A DNA stretch of 64,000 nucleotides from Acidobacteriota bacterium. Lineage in GTDB: Bacteria; Acidobacteriota; Vicinamibacteria; Vicinamibacterales; UBA823. The notes below the pieces were generated by a model that saw only the letters and a program-made list of their open reading frames with translations, was not told the origin of the DNA and did not search any database. The DNA is taken from positions 188,275-252,274 of the forward strand of contig PCAU01000008.1 in the NCBI GenBank assembly GCA_002730735.1, written 5' to 3'. Each line of letters starts with the position of its first letter. Position 1 is the stretch's first letter. The position numbers were made by a program, and so were the translations under genes. Below, piece by piece: positions 25,647 through 35,766 of this stretch.

Positions 25647-27662
25647 CTAGAAATGCCGCTCGTACCAAGCAATTGAACGTTCAAGTAGGTCTACTTGGTG
25701 GGCCGCCTCGCGAATGCCGTGACCCTCGCGTGGGTAGCGTACCATCACCACCTCCACGCCGACGTCTTTGAGTGCGATATAAAACTGTTCGGCTTCAGCA
25801 ATCGGTACATCATTATCGTTCTCGCCGTGCACAAGCATTGTTGGAGTCGTCACGCTGTGTGCGTAACGAATGGGTGACCGTTCCCAAAGCAAATCAATGA
25901 TGCCATTTTCGTGGGGGTAAGCACCAAATTCTACGGCGAGATAATCATGATAGTAAGCCATGTAGTTGAAGCTGATGAGATTTGAAATGCTCGCTCGCGG
26001 AATCGCTGCCCTAAAGCGCTCTGTCTGCGTAATAATCCAATTCGTGAGCTGCCCACCATAGCTCCCGCCCTCGATCACCAACCGACCACCGTCAAGCCAC
26101 CGGTACCTGTCGAGCGCTGCATCAACACCAGCCATTACATCTTTCGCTTCGCCACCGTTTTGATCCATAAAAATGGCGTCGGTCAGCTCCTGCCCATAGC
26201 CAGTCGACCCTCGGTAATTCACCATGAGTGTTGCCCAGCCGAGTCCCGCATAGACCTGTGCAGTTAGATTGAACGCCGCCCCTTGCTGACCGTGGGGACC
26301 ACCATGGATCATGACCACCAGTGAATGACGATTTGCTGAATCAAGATCAACGGGTTTAGTAAGGAATGCCTCGATAGGTCGGCCATCGAAACTCGAAAAC
26401 GTGAACGCTTCTACCTCAGCCGTCACACGCTCGGCAAGAAGCTCGGCATTTAGCGACGTCAATGGTTCCGACGAACCGTCGTGTCGCATATAGAGTTCAG
26501 CAGGGCCGCTCGGCGCAGTGAATGTGTAAGCGATCGCGCCATTGTCCGCCACCGACCAAGCGCCGACCCGTCCTCGATCAATAACAGTCATGCGGGGTGA
26601 ACCACCAGAGGTGGGCAGCTGAAACAGATGGACATTGCCACGTGCCTGAACCGTGAAGTAAAGCGACTGACCATCAGAAGCCCACCGCACGCTCCGTTGA
26701 CGATTATCAATGCTGCCGCCGAGCTCCTGGCGGTTACGCCCATCAGCGTCGAGAACCCACACGTGGGTGTCCTCCATCGTCGTCTCGGATGAAGTTAACG
26801 ACCGTCGAGATCCTAAATAGGCGATCAGGCGACCGTCGGGTGACCATGTCGGTTGGTACTCCGCACTCGCCGTATCAGTCACCCTACGAATCGCGCCGTT
26901 TGCAACACGCACTGCATATATATCGTAATTAAAAACACGGTCCGGGTCCGGCTCGCGATTCGAAATAAACACAATCTCATCGCCTTGCGGTGACCAATCG
27001 ATAGAGTGCTCGTAATAGATTCCGCTGGTAAGTTGATTTACGCGATTAGTAATTCGGTCAAATATGAATATATGCACTCGACGATTGTCGTTAAACCGAG
27101 TCATCCCCTCTGAAGCCGTTGGCTTGTAGAGATAACGGGTGATGACCATCGGGTCACCCGCTGCCGCATCCTCTGCCTCACCGGTCGCCGACACGAAAGC
27201 AATGCGGTTGCCATCGGGGGCCCACGCAATTCGCTCGCCAGCTGACGGCAGTGGATGATTTGTACCTGTAATTGGCGTAAGAAATTTTTCGGCCGAGCCA
27301 TCCGCGCGCGCTACTACGAGTCCTGCCTGACCTTCCACCACGCCGAAGTAAGCAATCTCTAGACCGTTAGGTGACCAGCGAGGCCCCGAGGCAAAGCCAC
27401 CTTCACCACCGAGTTTCGACACTTCGCCGCTTGCGATCTCCATTACCCAGACTTCTGAATAGGAACGCCCAGGTCGATCGCTTTTTCTAACGCTGTAGGC
27501 AACTCGCTCCCCGTCAGGTGAAAGTTGAACGTCGCCAACGGCCTGCTGCCGATAGAGATCGGCGGCTTCAAAGGGGCGAACTTGCGCACTCACCGACCGG
27601 TCGGCTCCTACCATCACGCCAATGACAACTAATAGAACAGTGATACACACGCGAGGACTCAT
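25647..27662 (-). CDS. Secreted S9 family peptidase (acylaminoacyl-/dipeptidyl-peptidase type)
   Basis: A 671-residue serine peptidase with a signal peptide (VCITVLLVVIGVMVGADRSVSA). It has a seven-bladed-type PD40 propeller (LSPDGERVAY, WSPNGLEIAY, WAPDGNRIAF, WSPQGDEIVF, WSPDGRLIAY, WASDGQSLYF) and a C-terminal alpha/beta hydrolase. The catalytic residues are visible: Ser534 in GGSYGG, Asp616 in GENDND and His648 in EGHG, with HGGP for the oxyanion. It would cleave small peptides in the periplasm. AAAGGAG lies 5 nt before the ATG. It is a paralogue-type neighbour of the S9 gene at the window start. The MFS gene upstream on the same strand is separated by a terminator. Confidence 0.94.
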   Translation of the reverse strand: MSPRVCITVLLVVIGVMVGADRSVSAQVRPFEAADLYRQQAVGDVQLSPDGERVAYSVRKSDRPGRSYSEVWVMEIASGEVSKLGGEGGFASGPRWSPNGLEIAYFGVVEGQAGLVVARADGSAEKFLTPITGTNHPLPSAGERIAWAPDGNRIAFVSATGEAEDAAAGDPMVITRYLYKPTASEGMTRFNDNRRVHIFIFDRITNRVNQLTSGIYYEHSIDWSPQGDEIVFISNREPDPDRVFNYDIYAVRVANGAIRRVTDTASAEYQPTWSPDGRLIAYLGSRRSLTSSETTMEDTHVWVLDADGRNRQELGGSIDNRQRSVRWASDGQSLYFTVQARGNVHLFQLPTSGGSPRMTVIDRGRVGAWSVADNGAIAYTFTAPSGPAELYMRHDGSSEPLTSLNAELLAERVTAEVEAFTFSSFDGRPIEAFLTKPVDLDSANRHSLVVMIHGGPHGQQGAAFNLTAQVYAGLGWATLMVNYRGSTGYGQELTDAIFMDQNGGEAKDVMAGVDAALDRYRWLDGGRLVIEGGSYGGQLTNWIITQTERFRAAIPRASISNLISFNYMAYYHDYLAVEFGAYPHENGIIDLLWERSPIRYAHSVTTPTMLVHGENDNDVPIAEAEQFYIALKDVGVEVVMVRYPREGHGIREAAHQVDLLERSIAWYERHF

Positions 27663-27734
27663 GGGTCTCCTTTGATAACGAGTACGGTGAGCAGGATATC
27701 AGAGAAAGAACAGAGAAAATGGATGGTGGAAGCC

Positions 27735-27782
27735 AAAAACAAAAATTGCGGGGAAGGAAAAGTCGTCGGTCCCGCTTCCCCG
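27735..27782 (-). terminator. Rho-independent terminator after the MFS gene
   Basis: On the minus strand CGGGGAAG (complement of 27775-27782) pairs with CTTCCCCG (complement of 27749-27756) over an 18-nt loop. It is followed by an interrupted T-tract (complement of A-rich 27735-27747). It lies about 43 nt beyond the MFS stop. Confidence 0.55.
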
Positions 27783-27824
27783 GCCTTGTTCCCGTTGACT
27801 TCTATCCTTTGAATCCCGCTCTGT

Positions 27825-29081
27825 TCAACGCAGTTCCCTGCCCCGTGTCTCCGGAATCCAAATCCAGAAAATGGCAGCCACAATGAAGGCTGCAGACGTA
27901 ATCGAAAGTGCCGGAGCAAAACCATGGGTCTCAGCAAGTGACCCGACAATCCATGGAGCTGCAGCGCTAGCCAAACGACCAATGTTGTAGGTAAATCCCT
28001 GGGCCGTAGCGCGGATTTCAGTTGGATATATCTCCGCAGTCACCGCTCCGAATCCGCTAAACGATCCGGTTCCGAAGAACGCAACAAACGGGCCCAACAC
28101 GAGTAGCGCTATCGGGTTACGGGTAGAGGTGTAGGCAAGAATAAGCGCAGCCGCAATCAGTACGTAAACTATGTAAGTACGCTTCCTTCCAACGCGATCA
28201 CTCACGAAACCGAACATTACGTAGCCAAGCCACATCCCAATTTGCATTGCGATGATTAGTGCGGACATCGCATATGCACTCAATCCAATGCCCCCATCCG
28301 CTACCGATAGCGAGAGGTAGGCTGGAATCCACAGGTTGAAGCCCCACCACGCAAACATGATGCAGGCATTCATCAGGGTCACTGCAACTGTTAGGCTGCG
28401 CAGTTCACGCCGGAACATTGAACTGAAACGGCCTAAAGATTTACTGCTGCGTGCACTGGCCTGCCAGATTTGAGGCTCTTCAAGCCGCCGTCTAATCCAG
28501 ACCGTGAACAGGGCTGGAAAAATGCCAACGAAGAACACTGCCCGCCAGCCCAAGCTTGGTAATACGAGTGCAGTCACGATGGCTGCAGCAGCGTATCCAA
28601 GAGCCCAGGAACTTTGCATGAGGCCAAGCGCCTTGCCTCGATGCTCAGCTGGCCACGTCTCTGAGATGAGCGCTGCACCGCTCGCCCATTCACCGCCCAT
28701 GCCGATGCCCAAGAAGACACGGAACACAGCGAGCTGGCGCACCGACTGTGCAAAACCACAGGCTGCTGTGAACACGGAGTAGGTGAGGATGCTCCAGATG
28801 AGTGCGCGAACACGGCCGAAACGATCGGCGAACACACCGAACAGGATCCCGCCAACCGCGGAAGCCGCCAACGTCAGAGAGGCCAGTGAACCACCCGTTG
28901 CGGTGCTCATATTCAAATCAGCCATGAGCGCGGCGAGCACGAGCGCGTAAAGCATGACGTCAAAGGAGTCCAGTAGCCATCCCATTGACGCGGCGACCAA
29001 CGCACGCCTCGCAATTGGGGATGACTCTCGCCACCAATGTAAGCTCAGGAGGTTCGATGGTTTGCCAGAAGAAGTGGCCAC
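27825..29081 (-). CDS. MFS transporter, AAHS/sialate-like type
   Basis: A 12-helix inner-membrane MFS permease of 418 residues. The first helix SMGWLLDSFDVMLYALVL, the loop FGVFADRFGRVRAL and the G-rich helix 4 GIGMGGEWASGAALISETWP match the aromatic-acid:H+ symporter and sialate/NanT-like branch. WPAEHRGKALGLMQSSWALG and FVSDRVGRKRTYI are also typical. The start is a GTG at 29081; a clear Shine-Dalgarno sequence is not seen. It probably imports an organic acid or sugar acid, but the substrate cannot be fixed. It sits between the M14 carboxypeptidase and the S9 peptidase genes on the same strand, so it might import degradation products (inference). Confidence 0.88.
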   Translation of the reverse strand: MATSSGKPSNLLSLHWWRESSPIARRALVAASMGWLLDSFDVMLYALVLAALMADLNMSTATGGSLASLTLAASAVGGILFGVFADRFGRVRALIWSILTYSVFTAACGFAQSVRQLAVFRVFLGIGMGGEWASGAALISETWPAEHRGKALGLMQSSWALGYAAAAIVTALVLPSLGWRAVFFVGIFPALFTVWIRRRLEEPQIWQASARSSKSLGRFSSMFRRELRSLTVAVTLMNACIMFAWWGFNLWIPAYLSLSVADGGIGLSAYAMSALIIAMQIGMWLGYVMFGFVSDRVGRKRTYIVYVLIAAALILAYTSTRNPIALLVLGPFVAFFGTGSFSGFGAVTAEIYPTEIRATAQGFTYNIGRLASAAAPWIVGSLAETHGFAPALSITSAAFIVAAIFWIWIPETRGRELR

Positions 29082-29126
29082 GACTCAGCTACCGATGGTT
29101 TGAGCAGGCACTCAAGAACCAGACAG

Positions 29127-32100
29127 TCATTCCTCGTTGTTCTTCTCTTTTGGCGGCCTCGGCCGGTGCATCGTCAGTCGCACACCCTCGAAGAACTCGC
29201 TACCATCACGCTCGACCTCGTGCTTGCCGTCGGCGAGATATTGGAGAATTGCCTTGTCCCACTGCAAGCCAGCAGTTGCAACAAGATCCATCCAGGCACC
29301 ATGAGCAGTTTCATCTGGCGCTTCAGTGCTGCCACTCCAAATAGTGACACGTGGGTTACGTGCCATGAAGCTCCGACTCCCCGCGCTAGCCCGCGACCCC
29401 TTGAGTGCCGTGTAGATCAGGACATCATCAGAGAAATCAAGCTTAAAATTTTCGTTGTCGTGATCAAATCCATATCGAGCGTAGCGAGCATAGGCTCTTT
29501 CGTTGAGCGCACGGACATCAGGCGCAGCGTTGATGTACTCGGTAATGAGGTCTCGAATAGCGAAAGCTGCCTCCTTATGGCGTGGATAGCGCGGATCGTC
29601 GAGATAGCTAAACCCCGGAATGAACCAGCCCCGCATCCCCCACCAACCACGTGATTGCGTCACCCGGTTCCGAACCCACCCGGCGTACTCCGAAAAGAGT
29701 TGGACCCATTCGTGTGATGGATACCCATGAGGGTTAAGAAAAATGTCGGGTAGCCAACTGCGCCACAAGTCAACGCGAATCGTCGATTCGGGATAGAGGG
29801 GATCACTGTTCCATTGGCCCGACGCAACGTCAACACCTAGGGCGCCAAGATATCCTGCATGCAACATATGGTTAGGGGTGCTCCTAGAAAGATCGTAGGC
29901 GAGCTGTGCACCGTCGGCGTTGGTAATAGGATGAATGATCACGTTCACCTTATTTAGCCGTGAGTTAAAGGCTTCGTCAGTCAGCAGTAACTCGGCCAAC
30001 TTGAGCACATGGCTGGTCGATGACACCTCATTCGCATGCTGCCGTGCCGAGTAGATGACTGTCGGCTTGAACGTTGTCGCTTTCGCGTGCGACCAATGCG
30101 ATGCTTCGATCGGCGACATGAGATCCATTGCCCAAACATCCTTGCCGAGATAGCTACCGCCAACTCGGTAGGTTGTAGCTTCGGGGTACTCGGCCATGAC
30201 GGCAAGAACAGCGTTCGCTTCGGGTGGCGGAATCGGGGTCTCCCATTGGACGATCGGAGCGTCAGGGTCACGCGTCGGCGCGCCGCTCAGCAACGATCTG
30301 ACGTCTGGAAACGGCGCAGGCCGGCTACCACGGATAAGCGATGCGGTTAGCTGGGTCTCAATATCAATCTCGTGCTCCCACCCAGCAGCAACGCGTATTT
30401 CTCCCAAACCGTGGTAAGCAAGCGCGTCCCGATATAGCCCGGCCTCACGTAGCCGTTCAAGGTTACCGACAAGAGAGATCAACTGTGTAGCGGACATAAT
30501 CTGCTCGTCCACCCGCTCAACACGTGTGCGTTTAACCAGTTCCGTCCACTCGTCGTGTTCCGAATCGACCTTGACGCGCAAATCGAGTCGCTCGATACCA
30601 TCCTGACCATCACGTACGTAAGCGGCTAGTGTCACTGGCTGTTCCAGGGCTACCCTGGGAATGTCACGCCGCAGGTGCCCAGCCAAGCCCCCCTCTTCTT
30701 GATAGCTCACAACAACCGCGGGCCGTGGTGAGCCAAAGCCGGTGAAACTAATCGTGGCAGTACCTGGGGTGCCATCCGATTTCGCCTGTACGATCGGAAT
30801 AACCCGCCCCGGGTAATTGAGCGCTTGCCCACGAGCATAGCGGCCTAGAACATCAAAGAAGTGCAACGTACCAAAGTAGATCTCCTCGTGGAGTGCCTCC
30901 ATTGGTGCAATCTGCTCTTGGTCGATGCCAAGCTGATAATCGGGCTCGCTCAGTGTCACCGCCACTGTAAGCTCACCAAAGTGCGGCGCGTCGGCTGCGC
31001 GGGGTTTACCCTCACTAAGCTCCATGACGTAGTCATAAATTGCTGGGAGCGTGGTCCCCTGAAAGTAATCCCAAAAGCGCTCGGGGTCGGTAATGATCCG
31101 TGTGTTAGCAACCTCGCGGTCGCCAACACGCGCGTCGAGCCAACCGGTGGTGACACGGACCTTCTCGTAATCGGGAAACTGATCGAAATACGACCGCACC
31201 ACTACCGCAGGTTCAAACACCTGCCGCAGCCGCTCGCGACCACGCGCGTCCCAAGCAATCACCTCGTAGGTCGGAGACCCAATCGGCATCTTTTCGAATG
31301 TGATTTTGTCGAGTGCAAGGTCGAGCTCCCGGGCGAGTACTTCATCGATCGGATGCAGTTCAAGCAACCATCGCGTCGGGGTGTACATCGCTTGCTGCCG
31401 CCACCCGGGAGGCGGACCGATTTCGGCGAATCGAATCACAACTCGATCCACCGGCAGAGTTGCCAGCCTCGGCCGGACGGCGTCGTAGAGCCAACTGTAA
31501 CCCTGCTTATAGGCCGAAAGGATCGATACCGATACTTCAGAAAGTGTCGCTCCGGCATCAACAAGCTCTTGAATCACCTGCTGCTCAATCCGCGAACGCA
31601 TCATTGGCGGCTCGCTGAGTCTTGCTGTCACGGTGATCGGTTCATCCCACATAACGGTTGGAATAACCTTGTTGCGGAAGTGTTCCCAGAACTCATCGAC
31701 TTCCGAGGGAATCTCGATCTCATCACCGATAACAACACCGTCTACTTCGACGGGCCGAGCCTCCTGGACATCAAGACTCTCCACCGTTACGTCCAAGTCC
31801 GACACCGCTAGTGATGCTTCGACCGTTCTCCGAACCAAAACCTCTAAGCCCTGCTCGGGCTTCTCGACGAAGACGGTTACCTCAGCCGAAGTTAAAGAAC
31901 GATCAGACAGTTCAGTGGCCAGTTGCTCAAGTTTGTACAGCGCCGTTACTGCCTGACCTGCCGGAGACCGACCCGACAGCAGGTTCCGAGCATCGTCCTC
32001 GACCGTGTCTATCGTGGTGCGATCCTTTCCCCGCTCCCAGATGTGAGGAAGCCGCTCGGTCAACTGAAGGATTGCCCGATCAAGACCGGAGGCGTCACCT

Positions 32101-33365
32101 CCGGTGACAATGACCGCGCTCTTACTCCCAAATGCTGGCCGTACCACCTGAACAAGGCCCTGGCCTGGCATCAAGTCAGGTAATTCCACCTTCCCGTCCT
32201 CAATCAATGCATCGATAAGGGGGTGATCCATGCCGATCAACACCGGCGTCGGCAACGATTCAGGTTTCTCAATCGCTTCGGTAGGCAGCGCTAATGGCAC
32301 TGATAATCCGGTGGTCTCGAGCCCGAGGCGCGCGGCAAGGTCAATTGTGCGCATGATGCCTCCGCCCGATGGCACCAGCACGATGTCCGTCCGGTCTGGG
32401 ATCAGATCGCTATTAGAGTCGCCAAAAAAGCCGTCAATGCCGTACACCGAGGACAAGTCCAAACTGCGCTTAGCCGCCGCCCCCGGCCGGCTGCTCAGAG
32501 GCTTAGGGTCGGGACCACGCACTCGCGGCAGGTCAATCGACACAACGACCCCTTCGGCAACTAGGTTGAATTGAAGCATGAGTGCTCCCGGGTAGGACAA
32601 TGTTGGGTCGTCGTCACTCTCGGGTTCAACATTGTTGGTCGCCCGAGAGGTCAGCAGCTCATTCAGAGAGTCTTCTGCCTGTCGTAGTGCGTCCACCGCG
32701 TCGAAACGAACAATGACCCCCAAGCGGTCAATGCCAGCACCACCCGCCGTAACACGCGCATTAGGAACAGCGATCCTGCCGACTGGCACATCCAGGAAAG
32801 TCCCGGCCGCATCAACAACGTCAGCCAATGCTGCGCCCTTCGGGTCCCACACCTTAGGTAGCCGTCCGGCGAAAAGTTCAGCAGCCGCCCGCGTTCCAGC
32901 ATCGTCAGGACCGGCTAGGACAATCGCGAGTACTTCCCTCACACGTGTCACCGTTACCAGGCCCTCACCCATCGCAAGCTCATTCAGTCCGATCGCCGAT
33001 GGTGAAAGGCCCAGACGCGCCATTCCCGCAGTGCCGATTGCGACGACCGGCGAGTCAGGGTTCGCGTCAGCAAGGGGAAGCCCGATCGCCATTGACTCGA
33101 AACCGAGACGCGCCGCGACGTTAGCTGCCGCCGAGACGTCAGACGCGCTAGGCGAGTCACCTAAAACAAAGCGGACGTTAACGAAATCCGTGACGCTATC
33201 AGCGTTACGATCTTGAAAAATGACACCTTGGTCGAAGATCGACGTGAGAGTCAACGCGGGTAATTCAACCGACTGCGCTCCAGTACGGACCGTGGAAGCC
33301 ACAACCACCACGAACAGTGCTGCAGTGCGAACAAGTTGTCTCCACCAACAATACAAAGTCCTCAC
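29127..33365 (-). CDS. Giant secreted M14-family zinc carboxypeptidase with duplicated N-terminal domains
   Basis: A 1412-residue exported metallocarboxypeptidase-like protein; typical M14 domains span about 300 residues. After a signal peptide (ALFVVVVASTVRTGAQ), residues about 41-178 and 304-447 are a clear duplication (D.N.D...D, AARLG.E, then RLP..W). Residues about 553-630 and 758-845 are a second duplication (FW..F...PA, TVTARLSEP/TVAVTLSEP). The M14 domain covers about 1065-1300, with zinc ligands H1110 and E1113 (HANE), ITNADG, and the third ligand H1213 in NPHGYPSHE. The frame opens at a GTG at 33365; AAGGAG would fit better with a TTG at 33356. The roles of the N-terminal modules are unknown. 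It may act on cell-wall or extracellular peptides. Confidence 0.85.
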   Translation of the reverse strand: MRTLYCWWRQLVRTAALFVVVVASTVRTGAQSVELPALTLTSIFDQGVIFQDRNADSVTDFVNVRFVLGDSPSASDVSAAANVAARLGFESMAIGLPLADANPDSPVVAIGTAGMARLGLSPSAIGLNELAMGEGLVTVTRVREVLAIVLAGPDDAGTRAAAELFAGRLPKVWDPKGAALADVVDAAGTFLDVPVGRIAVPNARVTAGGAGIDRLGVIVRFDAVDALRQAEDSLNELLTSRATNNVEPESDDDPTLSYPGALMLQFNLVAEGVVVSIDLPRVRGPDPKPLSSRPGAAAKRSLDLSSVYGIDGFFGDSNSDLIPDRTDIVLVPSGGGIMRTIDLAARLGLETTGLSVPLALPTEAIEKPESLPTPVLIGMDHPLIDALIEDGKVELPDLMPGQGLVQVVRPAFGSKSAVIVTGGDASGLDRAILQLTERLPHIWERGKDRTTIDTVEDDARNLLSGRSPAGQAVTALYKLEQLATELSDRSLTSAEVTVFVEKPEQGLEVLVRRTVEASLAVSDLDVTVESLDVQEARPVEVDGVVIGDEIEIPSEVDEFWEHFRNKVIPTVMWDEPITVTARLSEPPMMRSRIEQQVIQELVDAGATLSEVSVSILSAYKQGYSWLYDAVRPRLATLPVDRVVIRFAEIGPPPGWRQQAMYTPTRWLLELHPIDEVLARELDLALDKITFEKMPIGSPTYEVIAWDARGRERLRQVFEPAVVVRSYFDQFPDYEKVRVTTGWLDARVGDREVANTRIITDPERFWDYFQGTTLPAIYDYVMELSEGKPRAADAPHFGELTVAVTLSEPDYQLGIDQEQIAPMEALHEEIYFGTLHFFDVLGRYARGQALNYPGRVIPIVQAKSDGTPGTATISFTGFGSPRPAVVVSYQEEGGLAGHLRRDIPRVALEQPVTLAAYVRDGQDGIERLDLRVKVDSEHDEWTELVKRTRVERVDEQIMSATQLISLVGNLERLREAGLYRDALAYHGLGEIRVAAGWEHEIDIETQLTASLIRGSRPAPFPDVRSLLSGAPTRDPDAPIVQWETPIPPPEANAVLAVMAEYPEATTYRVGGSYLGKDVWAMDLMSPIEASHWSHAKATTFKPTVIYSARQHANEVSSTSHVLKLAELLLTDEAFNSRLNKVNVIIHPITNADGAQLAYDLSRSTPNHMLHAGYLGALGVDVASGQWNSDPLYPESTIRVDLWRSWLPDIFLNPHGYPSHEWVQLFSEYAGWVRNRVTQSRGWWGMRGWFIPGFSYLDDPRYPRHKEAAFAIRDLITEYINAAPDVRALNERAYARYARYGFDHDNENFKLDFSDDVLIYTALKGSRASAGSRSFMARNPRVTIWSGSTEAPDETAHGAWMDLVATAGLQWDKAILQYLADGKHEVERDGSEFFEGVRLTMHRPRPPKEKNNEE

Positions 33366-33542
33366 TCCTTAAGTTTTGCAGCGGTGGGGCTGCCAACCAT
33401 TACTCACGCGCTGGGCATCCCCGGCCGCCTTGCCAGCGTAGCCCCTGGTTCCTGATTGATCAAGGATCTTGGTAACTTTCTGCTACGATTGCGGCCGACA
33501 CTTGATTCGGCACGCCTCCAGCTAGCTGAAGGAAGAGAGAAG

Positions 33543-34523
33543 ATGTCAGTTGATTTCACTCGGCGAGAGTTTCTCGGTGCGGTAACCACTGCCAGCCTTG
33601 CACCGAGAGCTATCAAGGCCGTCGGGCAGCCATCAGTAAGCGAGCCGCTCTATAGGATCTCGCTGGCCCAGTGGTCGTTAAACCGGACAATTTTCGGTCC
33701 CCGAGGCGACAACTTTATGTCGCTTCTGCGCACCGACCCTGACGCAGTGCTCCAGGGAACATTGAACCCACTCGATTTCGCAAGGACGGCCAGGCGAGAC
33801 TACGACATTGACGCTATCGAGTACGTGAATCAGTTCTTTTTCGGCCATGCTCGCAATGCTTCTTATCTTCGAGATCTGAAACAGCGAGCCGACGATGAAG
33901 GGGTGCGCAGCCTGCTTATTATGTGCGATGCCGAAGGCAACTTGGGAGACCCTGATGCTTCGGCGCGGACCACGACCATCGAGAACCATCACAAGTGGGT
34001 CGAGGCCGCGGCTTTTCTCGGTTGTCATGCGATCCGCGTGAATGCGCGTAGTGAGGGTGCCTGGGATGAACAGGTCAAGCTCGCGACCGACGGTCTCGCA
34101 CGTCTCGCCACTTTTGCGGACGGGCATGGAATTGACGTCATCGTTGAGAATCACGGTGGGCTTTCTAGTAACGGGGAGTGGCTGAGCACAGTGATGGAGG
34201 CAGTGAATCATCCGCGAGTTGGCACGCTCCCCGACTTCGGCAACTTCAACTTGGCCGATGGTGAGCTTTATGACAATTACCAAGGCGTGACTGAAATGAT
34301 GCCCTACGCCAAGGCCGTTAGCGCCAAGTCACACGATTTTGATGCAACGGGAAATCACACAACGATTGACTTCACTCGGATGATGCGGATCGTCCTCGAC
34401 GCTGGATATCGTGGCTATGTCGGTATCGAATACGAAGGTCAACGACTCAGTGAACCCGATGGTATCCGTGCAACGAAGGCGCTCCTCGAGCGCGTTAGAA
34501 GCGAGTTGGCCGGAGAGTATTGA
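33543..34523 (+). CDS. Tat-exported sugar phosphate isomerase/epimerase-like protein
   Basis: A 326-residue TIM-barrel protein of the AP-endonuclease-2/xylose-isomerase-like superfamily. The N-terminus is a Tat signal (TRREFLGAVTTASL). The barrel has the expected metal-binding segments: YVNQFF, VIVENHGG (Glu ligand), GTLPDFGNFN, KSHDF and YVGIEYEG. In this family such proteins isomerise or epimerise keto-sugars or sugar acids. The frame is open from 33456, but GGAAGAG just before the ATG at 33543 sets the start. The M14 gene is divergent, with about 177 bp between them. Export of this fold is typical of Acidobacteria and Planctomycetes but the substrate is unknown. Confidence 0.88.
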   Translation: MSVDFTRREFLGAVTTASLAPRAIKAVGQPSVSEPLYRISLAQWSLNRTIFGPRGDNFMSLLRTDPDAVLQGTLNPLDFARTARRDYDIDAIEYVNQFFFGHARNASYLRDLKQRADDEGVRSLLIMCDAEGNLGDPDASARTTTIENHHKWVEAAAFLGCHAIRVNARSEGAWDEQVKLATDGLARLATFADGHGIDVIVENHGGLSSNGEWLSTVMEAVNHPRVGTLPDFGNFNLADGELYDNYQGVTEMMPYAKAVSAKSHDFDATGNHTTIDFTRMMRIVLDAGYRGYVGIEYEGQRLSEPDGIRATKALLERVRSELAGEY

Positions 34524-34609
34524 CCACAAAGTCAGAACAACAGGATGCCTCTTTTTGAGGTCCTCTGTCGGTCGCCGCTACCTCAAGACTTGCTTACCCA
34601 ACACCTGTT

Positions 34610-35731
34610 ATGAATCTCCCAAGCTCACGCCTGACCTGGAATTTACTAGCGTATCTTTCCCTTGCAACCACTCCGCTAATAGCGCAGCCACCAACAGTCG
34701 ACAATGTGATTCTTATCACGCTTGACGGGGCCCGAACCCAAGAGATTTTTAGCGGCCTCGACATCGATGTGTTGCAGTCCTCCCGTAACGACGTGCCCGT
34801 CGAGACCACCGCGGTCTATCAACAGTACTGGGCCTCAACCCCCGAGGCCAGACGCAGACAATTGATGCCGTTCTTCTGGGGAACGCTGATGGCCGATTAC
34901 GGGTCGATTGCCGGCAATCGTACGCGGGGAAGTGTTGTTGAACTCACAAACACCCAGAGATTCTCCTACCCTGGTTATTCTGAAATACTTACGGGCGAGT
35001 CACACGATGACGTCATCACGAGCAACGAGAATCGCCGCTACTCATTTCCAACGGTTCTTGATTTCCTAAGAACTGAACTGAGGCTCGACCGTGAGCGAGT
35101 CGCGGTATTCGCCGCGTGGGAAACCTTCCGCTGGATTGTTTCGAACAAGGTGGATACCTTCACCGTCAATGCTGGATATCAGTCTTCGGACGATCCCAAT
35201 CCGACGATTCGGACTCTAACTAACCAGCAGTTCGAGACATTGACACCGTGGGACAGCGTCAGGCACGACTTTTATACGTTCCGCCTGGCGATGGCACACC
35301 TCGCCGCCTACAAGCCACGAGTGCTGTATCTGGCCCTCGGAGAGACTGACGACTGGGCCCACGACGGGAGATACGACAGGACACTCCAAGCGCTCAACCA
35401 GTTCGACGACTATCTACAGGAATTGTGGGAGTGGCTCGAAGCTGACAGCCAATACCGCAACCGGACAGGGATCATCATTACGGTCGATCACGGTCGAGGA
35501 AATACCGCTGCCGACTGGACTGACCACGGTAATGCGACCGAGGGTGCACAGTACATCTGGATGGCCTTCGTCAGCCCGACCGTATCACTGCGTGGGGAAT
35601 GGAGCGACCATGAACCGATCGGGCAGAATCAGGTTGCGGCGACGCTCGCCCACTTTTTGGGCTTCGACTTTCGAACCCAGACGCCTACCGCTGGCCCACC
35701 AATAGAAACACTTTTCATTCAGGAGCATTGA
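34610..35731 (+). CDS. Secreted alkaline phosphatase-superfamily hydrolase
   Basis: A 373-residue exported metal-dependent hydrolase of the alkaline phosphatase/phosphodiesterase superfamily. A signal peptide (NLLAYLSLATTPLIA) precedes the core. Conserved elements are LITLDGAR (first metal Asp), a FSYPGYSEILTG loop in the position of the nucleophile Ser/Thr, ETDDWAHDGRYD with Asp/His ligands and TVDHGRG with DHGNA near the end. Such enzymes act on phosphate, sulfate or phosphonate mono/diesters or are transferases; the present motifs do not choose. It follows the sugar isomerase-like gene by 86 nt on the same strand and may be co-expressed. Confidence 0.85.
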   Translation: MNLPSSRLTWNLLAYLSLATTPLIAQPPTVDNVILITLDGARTQEIFSGLDIDVLQSSRNDVPVETTAVYQQYWASTPEARRRQLMPFFWGTLMADYGSIAGNRTRGSVVELTNTQRFSYPGYSEILTGESHDDVITSNENRRYSFPTVLDFLRTELRLDRERVAVFAAWETFRWIVSNKVDTFTVNAGYQSSDDPNPTIRTLTNQQFETLTPWDSVRHDFYTFRLAMAHLAAYKPRVLYLALGETDDWAHDGRYDRTLQALNQFDDYLQELWEWLEADSQYRNRTGIIITVDHGRGNTAADWTDHGNATEGAQYIWMAFVSPTVSLRGEWSDHEPIGQNQVAATLAHFLGFDFRTQTPTAGPPIETLFIQEH

Positions 35732-35766
35732 CACCTGCGTGCTCCGTCGCTGACACCCACACAGAC

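Noticed and set aside
30861-31811. Long plus-strand frame of 316 codons opposite the M14 gene
   Set aside because: It lies wholly antisense to the repeat-containing, signal-bearing M14 protein, has no ribosome site, and shows no recognisable domain.
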